Shown: positions 1 through 5,531 of the stretch, piece by piece
How positions within the stretch are numbered: position 1 is the stretch's first letter
Layout of the letters: each line of letters begins with the position of its first letter
The notes under the pieces: model-generated
Told to the model about the DNA's origin: nothing
Databases searched by the model: none
What the model saw: the letters and a program-made list of their open reading frames with translations, nothing else
Translations under genes and position numbers: made by a program
Assembly (NCBI GenBank): GCA_012728445.1
Contig: JAAYFA010000301.1
Location: 1 to 13,351 of the forward strand
DNA from: Clostridiales bacterium
GTDB lineage: Bacteria > Bacillota > Clostridia > Oscillospirales > Acutalibacteraceae
Direction of reading: 5' to 3'
Length of the DNA: 13,351 bases

Positions 1-669
1 CTTGTAGCCTACGCCCCAGATCGTTTTGATATCCCAATCTTCGTGTTCAAATTCATCCAGCTTGGCGCGAAGGCGTTTGATGTGTGAATCCACGGTGCGG
101 CTATCACCATAATAATCATAGCCCCATAAACTGTTGAGCAGGTTTTCGCGCGAGAATACTTTGTTTTTATTGATGGCAAGCGTCCACAAGAGCTCAATTT
201 CCTTTTTCGTCAAAGATACATTTCGCTCGTCCACCGTCACGGTATAATCATCCAAATTGATTGCCAAGTTGCCGAAGGAAAACAACTGCTTGGTTTTTGC
301 ATCCGCATTCGTTATTCTGCGTAAAACGGCTCGAACGCGCGCCATGACTTCCCCGGGCGAAAAGGGTTTGACCATGTAATCGTCCGCGCCGATGTCCAGC
401 CCCATGATTTTTTCAAAATCTTCCCCGCGCGCGGTAATCATAATGACCGGTGTGTTGGAGGTCTTGCGGATTTCACGGCACACTTCAAAGCCATCCATTT
501 TGGGCATCATGACATCCAGCAGCACAATGTCTGGTTGCACTTTTTGAAAAAGTGCAATTGCTTCACTGCCGTCATAGGCCAGGTGAACGGTAAAGCCTTC
601 TTTTTTAGCATACTCTTCCAACACGGATGTAATCTGCTTGTTATCGTCTGCTATTAAAATGTTGGGCAA
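1..669 (-). CDS. OmpR/PhoB-family response regulator (C-terminus cut off)
   Basis: Translated from the reverse complement, this is a two-domain response regulator of 223 visible residues that runs off the left edge; only the last few residues should be missing. The receiver domain (about 1-120) shows the acidic pair D8-D9, phospho-acceptor D52 in LLDVMMP, T79 in MITARGE and K101 in VKPF. The C-terminal winged helix (about 125-223) has the typical SRENLL, RTVDSHIKRLRAKL and IWGVGYK segments. The start is a TTG at 669, with AGAGGTGAT a few bases upstream; no in-frame ATG has a comparable site. Its sensor kinase would be expected further left, outside the window. It would bind DNA as a dimer at direct repeats, and the divergent DUF2680-type gene is an obvious candidate target. 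A TATAAT (711-716, minus) could be its -10, but no good -35 is seen. Confidence 0.93.
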   Translation of the reverse strand, partial: MPNILIADDNKQITSVLEEYAKKEGFTVHLAYDGSEAIALFQKVQPDIVLLDVMMPKMDGFEVCREIRKTSNTPVIMITARGEDFEKIMGLDIGADDYMVKPFSPGEVMARVRAVLRRITNADAKTKQLFSFGNLAINLDDYTVTVDERNVSLTKKEIELLWTLAINKNKVFSRENLLNSLWGYDYYGDSRTVDSHIKRLRAKLDEFEHEDWDIKTIWGVGYK

Positions 670-749
670 GGGATCACCTCTTTTAATGTTTGCAGTTTGC
701 TTCTATTGATATTATATCATAATTCTATAATATTTTATTACTGTGACAG

Positions 750-805
750 AAGTGTGTTTTTTGAACAAAAAAGTTACACACTTTCATAAAACAAAAAACA
801 CACTT
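750..805. promoter_or_regulatory. Inverted and direct repeats in the divergent intergenic region
   Basis: The 307-bp gap 670-976 between the divergent response regulator and DUF2680-type gene holds no gene. It contains a perfect 14-bp inverted repeat: AAGTGTGTTTTTTG at 750-763 and its complement at 792-805. Between the arms a further copy of ACACACTTT (776-784) lies 22 bp, two helical turns, from the copy in the right arm (798-806). Spaced direct repeats are what OmpR/PhoB-type regulators usually bind, so this may be an operator region. It could instead be a weak hairpin; the distal arm lacks a clean T-run for a terminator. Confidence 0.4.
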
Positions 806-903
806 TTGCCATACTTTTTTATTACTATTAGATTGCAGCAAATACTGTCCCCTCACTAAAACCTAACTAAAAATCGACACAAAAACCCACACATTAAAGG
901 TTT

Positions 904-931
904 TTGCTTGATTCCTTAGATGTTTTATAGT
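904..931 (+). promoter_or_regulatory. Probable sigma-A promoter of the DUF2680-type gene
   Basis: TTGCTT (904-909) and TATAGT (926-931) are separated by 16 bp. This places a transcript start about 40 bases before the ATG at 977. The repeats at 750-806 lie roughly 100-150 bp upstream, where an activator could act. Confidence 0.5.
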
Positions 932-976
932 CGGGACAAGTATGAACACAAACTGTAAAAAAGGAGGTCATATAAA

Positions 977-1429
977 ATGACAAAGTTAAAACGAGCACTC
1001 ATCGTCGGAGCAACGATACTGGCCTTGGGGGCAACATCCATCACGTCCTTTGCGGCAGTTAAACCCGACGCACCCGAACCCAATGCGGTTGTTTGCACGG
1101 CAGAAAACAAAGCCGAACGACTTCAAGAGAAAAATGACATTCTTGCCGAAAAAGTGAAAGACGGAAAATTGACCCAAGCGCAAGCAGATGAAATCACGGC
1201 AGCACTCGAAGCCAACCAAGCAAACTGCGACGGCACTGGTTCAGCAAAAATCGGGCAGAAGTTCGGCGCAGGATTCGGTCATGGAAACGGCCAAGGGCAC
1301 GGCCGCGGGCACGGCCGCGGGCAGGGCAACGGAGCCCGTGACGGTTCCGGTTTAGGTCAAGGCAACAGACTTGGCAACGGACAAGGGAAGTGCCAAGGGC
1401 AATGTAATGGCAACAACAATGGTGGGTAA
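977..1429 (+). CDS. Secreted DUF2680-like small protein with Gly-rich tail
   Basis: A 150-residue exported protein of unknown function. Residues 1-26 form a signal peptide: basic MTKLKR, a hydrophobic stretch, and probable cleavage after SFA. Residues about 40-85 carry the charged helical segment with GKLTQAQADEI that is typical of DUF2680-type proteins of Firmicutes. Residues about 92-150 are a low-complexity tail of Gly, Asn, Gln, His and Arg with two cysteines near the end. Part of the tail is encoded by a tandem 12-bp repeat (1295-1318, unit GGGCACGGCCGC), which suggests slippage growth. The start is set by AAAGGAGG twelve bases or so upstream of ATG 977. The His/Asn-rich tail could bind metals or cell wall, but that is a guess. 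It is a monocistronic unit, divergent from the response regulator. Confidence 0.85.
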   Translation: MTKLKRALIVGATILALGATSITSFAAVKPDAPEPNAVVCTAENKAERLQEKNDILAEKVKDGKLTQAQADEITAALEANQANCDGTGSAKIGQKFGAGFGHGNGQGHGRGHGRGQGNGARDGSGLGQGNRLGNGQGKCQGQCNGNNNGG

Positions 1430-1481
1430 TACCGATTAAGGTGCTCGACAGCATTTGCCAAGACTAATCACCGGAAAGTAA

Positions 1482-1530
1482 AAACAGGCAGTTCGGGAAA
1501 TTATTTCCGAGCTGCCTGTTTGTTTTGTTT
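1482..1530 (+). terminator. Rho-independent terminator after the DUF2680-type gene
   Basis: A stem of about 19 bp is formed by AAACAGGCAG... (from 1482) and ...CTGCCTGTTT (to 1521), with one G-T pair and one bulged G. It is followed by a T-rich run, TTTGTTTTGTTT. It lies about 50 bases after the stop at 1429. Confidence 0.85.
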
Positions 1531-1561
1531 GGGTCAAATTAGATTCGACTCTATAATATAT

Positions 1562-1610
1562 TTATACCTTAAAGGGTATAAAACAGATAATAAATTAAAT
1601 AATTATACCC
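1562..1610. repeat. Three alternating copies of TTATACC(C) between convergent genes
   Basis: TTATACC (1562-1568), its complement GGGTATAA (1574-1581) and TTATACCC again (1603-1610) can form either of two mutually exclusive hairpins. The region lies downstream of the uppP stop on the minus strand and downstream of the DUF2680 gene terminator on the plus strand. It could assist termination of uppP transcripts, but there is no clear T-run on that strand immediately after it. Confidence 0.4.
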
Positions 1611-1681
1611 TGTCGGGATTTTTTTGATGAAACTAATTGTCGTTTTTTTGTTTAGGTAAAATCAAATTCGCCGCTATTCAT

Positions 1682-2518
1682 TTATTTAACCAACACATTT
1701 TTGATTAAAAAATAAACGATCACCACGGCGCCTAAAGCGATCCTGTACCAGCCAAACACCTTGAAATCGTGTTTTTTGATGTAGCCCATGAGGAATTTGA
1801 TGGCGAGGATTGAAACGGCGAAGGCGACGAGCATACCGGTTAGCAATACCGCTAATTCGCCCCCGGTGAAATCAAAACCGAATTTAACTATTTTCAACAA
1901 ACTCGCGGCGGCCATGGCGGGGATGGCAAGGAAGAAGGTAAACTCCGCTGCGACGGAACGAGAGGTGCCGATGAGAATCGCGCCGATGATCGTGGCACCC
2001 GAACGGGAGGTACCGGGTATGAGTGCGAGCATCTGAAAAACGCCGATGATCAGTGCCGTTTTGTAGGTGAGGTCACCGAGCGTTCGTGTGGTCGGCGTTT
2101 TGTTTTTATTGCGGTTTTCAATGACGATGAACAGGATGCCGTACAAAATTAGCGTAACAGCGACGGTCCAAGGATTATAAAACTTTTCATCAATAATATC
2201 GTCAAGCAGCAGACCGACAATACCTGCCGGGATGGATGCCACCGCCACTTTAAACCACAGTGTCCAAGTGTCCTTCTTTTCCAACGCCGTTTTTTTCAGC
2301 GCAAAGGGATTAAGTTTGTTAAAGTACAGTGCGACAACCGCCATAATGGCGCCAAGCTGGATAACAACCAGGAACATTTTCATAAACTCTTTTGACAAAT
2401 TGAAGTTCAAGAACTCATTCACCAAAATCATGTGGCCGGTGCTGCTGATTGGCAGCCACTCGGTAATGCCTTCGACAATACCTAAAAAAATTGCTTTCAA
2501 AATTTCCAAAAAATTCAT
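1682..2518 (-). CDS. uppP: Undecaprenyl-diphosphatase UppP/BacA
   Basis: A 278-residue integral membrane enzyme that removes a phosphate from undecaprenyl diphosphate, recycling the lipid carrier for peptidoglycan and other wall polymers; overexpression is known to give bacitracin resistance. Both family signatures are present. The first is GIVEGITEWLPISSTGHM near the N-terminus (E16, E20, H29, equivalent to the catalytic Glu and His). The second is IPGTSRSGAT around residues 168-176, with the catalytic Arg at 172. Hydrophobic segments fill the rest, and the length is that of the family. The start at 2518 has GGAGGTCAAC directly upstream. It follows the DUF4097-like gene by only 19 bp, so the two are very probably co-transcribed. 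Confidence 0.97.
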   Translation of the reverse strand: MNFLEILKAIFLGIVEGITEWLPISSTGHMILVNEFLNFNLSKEFMKMFLVVIQLGAIMAVVALYFNKLNPFALKKTALEKKDTWTLWFKVAVASIPAGIVGLLLDDIIDEKFYNPWTVAVTLILYGILFIVIENRNKNKTPTTRTLGDLTYKTALIIGVFQMLALIPGTSRSGATIIGAILIGTSRSVAAEFTFFLAIPAMAAASLLKIVKFGFDFTGGELAVLLTGMLVAFAVSILAIKFLMGYIKKHDFKVFGWYRIALGAVVIVYFLIKNVLVK

Positions 2519-2537
2519 GTTGACCTCCGAATTATTA

Positions 2538-3191
2538 TCATTGACCTATAAAATTAACGGTTACATCGCCACCGGCCGCGCTGATTTTGAGTAGTTTTGT
2601 CGCATCGGCATTCTTCTGCTGAAAGGTCTCTACAACGCTGCCATCTATGGTGATCTTGCCGCCGGCAGCGGTAATGTCGCTGTTATAATCTTTCTGCTCG
2701 CCGGCTAGGGTTAGGGTGATATTACCGGATGCAGACGCAATATCCACATGTTCGGCCTTGAGCGTTGCGATGGTTATTGGTCCGCTTTCGCCGAAGATTT
2801 TTATGTTCTTCAGCTGTGCTCTTTCGGGGATATATACCTTTACATAGTTGTCTTTCGTTGACCATAGGTTCAGATCAAACAGCAAATCTTTACTGCTTTG
2901 GATAATCGTCAGCTTGCCGTTGTCGTTGGTGTAAACGGTGTCAATAACGTTGTCGGCCATAAACTCGAACCCAAAACGGTTTTCGGTTATAAACTCGATG
3001 TTTGAGTTGACTGCTTGAATCTCGATATCCTGAAAGTTCCACGCGTCTTTTTCTACATAAATCTGCGCAGCATTTCGATCGGCAACATGAAAGCCGGTCT
3101 CATCGGTATACAGCACGACTCTTGACACCCCAAGCAATGCCGCAAGCACTAAGACAACCGCTACCGCAATAATAACCCATGTTTTTTTCAT
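2538..3191 (-). CDS. Membrane-anchored DUF4097-like beta-strand protein
   Basis: A 217-residue protein with one N-terminal hydrophobic segment (about 4-24, MKKTWVIIAV onward), acting as a signal anchor or uncleaved signal peptide. The rest should lie outside the cell. The body is made of short beta-strand repeats such as IEIQAVNSNIEF, VDIASASGNITL and ITAAGGKITIDG, the pattern of DUF4097/putative adhesin parallel-beta domains. These proteins often sit in envelope-stress operons, and co-transcription with uppP fits this; the exact role is unknown. ATG 3191 is preceded by GGAGGG at a slightly long spacing. The gene ends in three consecutive in-frame stops (TGA TAA TAA, from 2540 down). Confidence 0.8.
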   Translation of the reverse strand: MKKTWVIIAVAVVLVLAALLGVSRVVLYTDETGFHVADRNAAQIYVEKDAWNFQDIEIQAVNSNIEFITENRFGFEFMADNVIDTVYTNDNGKLTIIQSSKDLLFDLNLWSTKDNYVKVYIPERAQLKNIKIFGESGPITIATLKAEHVDIASASGNITLTLAGEQKDYNSDITAAGGKITIDGSVVETFQQKNADATKLLKISAAGGDVTVNFIGQ

Positions 3192-3211
3192 TACTGAGTG
3201 CCCTCCATCAC

Positions 3212-3232
3212 CGTCCGTACACTTTTCGGACG
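3212..3232 (-). promoter_or_regulatory. Leader hairpin/palindrome before the DUF4097-uppP operon
   Basis: CGTCCG (3212-3217) and CGGACG (3227-3232) form a 6-bp inverted repeat with a 9-base spacer. It lies between the predicted transcript start (about 3253) and the ribosome binding site of the DUF4097-like gene. It could be an operator or an mRNA hairpin; the sequence does not show which. Confidence 0.4.
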
Positions 3233-3259
3233 AACTGTAATCATTTTTATTTTATTGTT

Positions 3260-3288
3260 ATTATAATGATTAGCCGGCAGGTTTTCAA
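3260..3288 (-). promoter_or_regulatory. Sigma-A promoter of the DUF4097-uppP operon
   Basis: Read on the minus strand, TTGAAA (3288-3283) is followed after exactly 17 bp by TATAAT (3265-3260). This is a near-consensus promoter about 70 bases before the ATG at 3191. Confidence 0.7.
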
Positions 3289-3355
3289 GCTTTGCCTGAA
3301 ATATTGTTATTCTATCGATTAAAATTGAGAAAATCGAGAAAATATGAAATAGTTA

Positions 3356-3383
3356 TTGACATATGCCACAAACAATGTATAAT
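3356..3383 (+). promoter_or_regulatory. Sigma-A promoter of the ORP-like operon
   Basis: A consensus TTGACA (3356-3361), a 16-bp spacer and a consensus TATAAT (3378-3383) lie about 50 bases before the ATG at 3432. A promoter this close to consensus should be strong unless repressed, which fits the flanking palindromic elements. Desulfovibrio orp operons use sigma-54 instead; no GG-N10-GC type element is evident here. Confidence 0.8.
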
Positions 3384-3405
3384 ATATTTGTAAGCGACAT
3401 ATGTC
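3358..3405. promoter_or_regulatory. Paired GACATATG operator-like elements flanking the -10
   Basis: GACATATGCCA (3358-3368) overlaps the -35 box. The perfect palindrome GACATATGTC (3396-3405), followed by A, lies just past the predicted transcript start. The two match at 10 of 11 positions and their centres are 38 bp apart. This is the arrangement expected for a dimeric repressor. The binding protein is unknown; the DUF134 regulator encoded two genes downstream is one candidate. Confidence 0.6.
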
Positions 3406-3431
3406 ATTAACTTAATTAGGAGGTGCTTTAT

Positions 3432-3629
3432 ATGCCAAGATTAGATGGAACCGGCCCAACGGGTGACGGTGCTCTGACCGGCAGAGGCCGAGGGAATTGT
3501 CGTACGACAAAGGTTGCCAAGGTCGGAATGGGTCTGGGACTCGGCTTAGCTCTCGGTCTTGCCTGCAGACGCGGTTTTAGGGGCGGCTTTAAAAGAGGTG
3601 CTCCACGAAGCGAAAACGATGACAAGTAG
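3432..3629 (+). CDS. DUF5320-like small Gly/Arg-rich protein
   Basis: A 65-residue protein with the N-terminal signature of the DUF5320 type: PRLDGTGPTGDG followed by LTGRGRGNC. The centre (about residues 31-46) is a glycine/leucine stretch ending in Cys (VGMGLGLGLALGLAC) that could insert in a membrane. The tail is basic and ends acidic. ATG 3432 is chosen because AGGAGG (3418-3423) lies eight bases before it; a GTG at 3423 overlaps that site and is unlikely. It is the first gene after the operon promoter. Such proteins commonly accompany NifX/ORP and MinD-type ATPase genes, but their function is not established. Confidence 0.8.
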   Translation: MPRLDGTGPTGDGALTGRGRGNCRTTKVAKVGMGLGLGLALGLACRRGFRGGFKRGAPRSENDDK

Positions 3630-3663
3630 ATCCATGCAAAACGAACGGGAGATTATACAAATC

Positions 3664-3697
3664 AAGAAACGACCGGAGGACGCTCCGGTTATTTCTT
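3664..3697 (+). terminator. Stem-loop between the DUF5320 and DUF134 genes, possible attenuator
   Basis: A 7-bp core ACCGGAG/CTCCGGT with a GACG loop is extended by a G-T pair, one mismatch and six A/G-T/C pairs, spanning 3664-3697. The distal arm is T-rich (TTATTTCTTATA) but there is no continuous T-run, so partial termination or mRNA processing is more likely than full termination. It could let the first gene be expressed at a higher level than the rest. Confidence 0.5.
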
Positions 3698-3724
3698 ATA
3701 AGTTTAAGTTGAGGTGAAATAACA

Positions 3725-4093
3725 ATGTCGAGGCCAAGGAAGTGGAGAAAGGTCTGCTGTCTACCGGGCAGTGACCGTTTTGGACCGCTTGATGCCGTGG
3801 ATAATGGCAAAAATTTTGTCACCATGAGCATTGACGAGTACGAGACTATCCGCCTCATTGACTTGGAGGGTTTTACGCAGGAAGAATGCGCCGCGCAGAT
3901 GAAGATTGCGCGCACAACGGTTCAAGGGATCTACTGTGACGCGAGAAAAAAAATATCCGAGTCACTGGTGAACTGCAAGGTGCTCCGCATTGAAGGCGGA
4001 GATTACAAGCTTTGTGACGGGCTGGAGCTCGAATGCAACTGCGGCGGCTGTTATAGGCACCGGCGTGGGGATGGTGTGGATATTGATGGATAA
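3725..4093 (+). CDS. DUF134-family DNA-binding protein
   Basis: A 122-residue member of the DUF134 family, proteins with a sigma-70 region 4-like helix-turn-helix. The N-terminal signature SRPRKWRKVCCLPG is clear. The predicted helix-turn-helix covers about residues 36-80 (SIDEYETIRLIDLEGFTQEE and the following IARTTVQGIY). The C-terminal tail has Cys at 97, 104, 106 and 109 and a following His, so a metal or iron-sulfur site that senses redox or metal state is plausible (inference). The start has GAGGTGAAATAACA upstream. Its stop overlaps the next gene's ATG by 8 bases. It is a reasonable candidate for the regulator of this operon. Confidence 0.9.
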   Translation: MSRPRKWRKVCCLPGSDRFGPLDAVDNGKNFVTMSIDEYETIRLIDLEGFTQEECAAQMKIARTTVQGIYCDARKKISESLVNCKVLRIEGGDYKLCDGLELECNCGGCYRHRRGDGVDIDG

Positions 4094-4244
4094 CAAGTAT
4101 CAAGAAATCAATGTTTTTATAAAAACACTGAAGAGTCAGGTAGGAACCCTGACAAGGCAGCAACTGAACACACTCAAAGGTCAGGCCATCGCCGGCGATT
4201 TGGACGGCGCAAAAAAAGGACTTAGGAAGCTAACATTGAGTTAA
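4086..4244 (+). CDS. Small conserved-looking protein, translationally coupled to the DUF134 gene
   Basis: A 52-residue basic, probably helical protein: MDNKYQEINVFIKTLKSQ, then LTRQQLNTLKGQAIAGDLDG and a KKGLRKL tail. It overlaps the end of the DUF134 gene (ATGGATAA), with only a G-rich, non-canonical ribosome binding site, so coupling to upstream translation is likely. The frame is open further upstream (from 3990), but that part overlaps DUF134 in another frame and looks like a shadow. The TLKGQAIAGDLDGA.KGL pattern resembles a short protein I recall beside DUF134 and NifX/ORP genes in anaerobes; I cannot name a family. The function is unknown. Confidence 0.7.
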   Translation: MDNKYQEINVFIKTLKSQVGTLTRQQLNTLKGQAIAGDLDGAKKGLRKLTLS

Positions 4245-4265
4245 TAAATAATTGGAGGAAAAATA

Positions 4266-4625
4266 ATGAAAATCGCAGTACCGGTTGACGAAAACAACAT
4301 AGAAACAGGTGTATGTATCTCTTTTGGCAGGGCCCCTTATTTTCTTGTCTACGATACCGAAACAAAGGGTGCCGAGTTTATTGAAAACACCGCGGCACAA
4401 AGCCCGGGCGGTGCCGGCATAAAAGCGGCACAAATGATTGTAAACAGCAAGGCAGAAGTTTTGCTCACCCCGCGTTGCGGCCAAAACGCAGCCGACGTGA
4501 TCAAAGCGGGCAATATTAAAATGTTTAAAACAGCGGATGGTTCCGCCATAGACAATATAAACGCTTATGTGGACGGCAAGCTGTCAGAACTGGGCGAAAT
4601 CCACCCGGGATTCCATGGTCATTAA
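4266..4625 (+). CDS. ORP/NifX-like (FeMo-co biosynthesis fold) protein
   Basis: A 119-residue single-domain member of the dinitrogenase iron-molybdenum cofactor biosynthesis family (NifX/NafY/ORP fold). It starts MKIAVPVDENN, has the conserved CISFGRAPYFLVYD strand-loop where the family usually reads HFG, and contains AEVLLTPRCGQNAADVI. It ends in a His-containing tail (HPGFHGH). Family members bind metal-sulfur clusters; the Desulfovibrio orange protein binds a molybdenum-copper-sulfide cluster. No nitrogenase genes are present, so an ORP-type role fits better than nitrogenase maturation. It has a strong ribosome binding site (TTGGAGGAAAAATA before ATG 4266) and lies 21 bp after the 52-aa gene. 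A second domain of this fold is fused to Mrp downstream. Confidence 0.9.
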   Translation: MKIAVPVDENNIETGVCISFGRAPYFLVYDTETKGAEFIENTAAQSPGGAGIKAAQMIVNSKAEVLLTPRCGQNAADVIKAGNIKMFKTADGSAIDNINAYVDGKLSELGEIHPGFHGH

Positions 4626-4664
4626 TGCAAGTTTTTAAAAAAGCGTCAGGAAAGGTCTGAATAT

Positions 4665-5531
4665 ATGAAAATCGCAGTGTTAAGCGGCAAGGGCGGCACA
4701 GGCAAAACGCTTGTCAGCGTTAACCTGGCCGCTGTGGGGAAAGCATCCATCTATATTGACTGCGATGTTGAAGAACCCAACGGTCACTTGTTCTTTAAGC
4801 CAACCAACGTCAAAATAGAAGACGTGACGGTAAAAGTTCCGGTTGTGGATGATGCACTTTGTACGGGTTGCCTCAAATGCGTTGACTTTTGTGGCTTCAA
4901 TGCGCTGGCGTATGCCGGTGGAAAGCTGAAGATCTTTAACGATGTTTGCCATTCTTGCGGGGGCTGTATGTTGGTTTGCCCCGAAAATGCGTTGACCGAA
5001 AAAGATCGGGCAATCGGCAGTATTCAAAATGGTGACTCCGGCAATGTTTATGTTTATTCCGGTTTTCTAAACCCCGGGGAACCGTCGGGCACACCGATTA
5101 TTGACCGTTTAATCCATGAGAATAACCGCAAAATGGTCAGCATGACATTTATTGATTGCCCGCCCGGGAGCGATTGTACGGTGATTGACAGCATAAAGGA
5201 TGCAGACTACTGTATTCTGGTTGCGGAGCCCACTTTGTTCGGCGCCCATAACCTTAAAATGGTTTGGGAGCTCGTGGAGCTTTTCGACAAGCCGTATGGG
5301 GTTGTGCTCAACAAATGCCAAGGGGGCGACAACCCTTCGGAAGCCTTTTGTATAGAAAAAGGCATTGACATCCTGGGGCGCATTGACTATGACAAGGAGC
5401 TTGGCGAGCTCAATTCGAACGGCGAAATAGTAGCAAGGGTCAGCGAAAAGTATAAGGCCATTTTTTCGACTCTGCTTGAAAACGTAATCAAGGAGGCAAG
5501 GCATGGTACAACTGTTAATATTAAGCGGTAA
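4665..5531 (+). CDS. MinD/Mrp-type ATPase with inserted 2x[4Fe-4S] ferredoxin domain (first of pair)
   Basis: A 288-residue deviant-Walker P-loop ATPase. Residues 8-15 are the deviant Walker A GKGGTGKT; CDVEEPNGH follows as switch region and FIDCPPGSDCTVID is the Walker B part. A ferredoxin-like insertion at about 60-112 has two complete CxxCxxCxxxC motifs (C66, C69, C72, C76 and C95, C98, C101, C105), so two [4Fe-4S] clusters are expected. The type matches the paired ATPases encoded in Desulfovibrio orp operons (DVU2103/DVU2104), where they associate with ORP. The likely role is ATP-driven assembly or transfer of metal-sulfur clusters or electrons in the cytoplasm (inference). Ribosome binding site AGGAAAGG precedes ATG 4665. 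Its 3' end overlaps the second ATPase gene by 29 bp. Confidence 0.92.
   Translation: MKIAVLSGKGGTGKTLVSVNLAAVGKASIYIDCDVEEPNGHLFFKPTNVKIEDVTVKVPVVDDALCTGCLKCVDFCGFNALAYAGGKLKIFNDVCHSCGGCMLVCPENALTEKDRAIGSIQNGDSGNVYVYSGFLNPGEPSGTPIIDRLIHENNRKMVSMTFIDCPPGSDCTVIDSIKDADYCILVAEPTLFGAHNLKMVWELVELFDKPYGVVLNKCQGGDNPSEAFCIEKGIDILGRIDYDKELGELNSNGEIVARVSEKYKAIFSTLLENVIKEARHGTTVNIKR

Noticed and set aside
1295..1318. Short tandem repeat considered as a CRISPR or mobile-element trace
   Set aside because: There are only two 12-bp units without spacers, within a low-complexity coding tail; replication slippage explains it.
986..1454. Minus-strand open frames opposite the DUF2680-type gene
   Set aside because: They are rich in Cys and Arg from the complementary Gly-rich codons, have no ribosome binding site and overlap a well-supported secreted protein gene.
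3990..4085. Longer form of the 52-aa protein starting at 3990
   Set aside because: That extension lies wholly within the DUF134 gene in another frame, with atypical composition and no ribosome binding site. The ATG at 4086 gives the conserved-looking protein.
4266..4625. Nitrogenase cofactor (nif) cluster, because of NifX-like domains
   Set aside because: No nifHDK, nifB or nifEN-like genes are visible. The combination with paired MinD ATPases and MRP-ORP fits an ORP-type cluster better.
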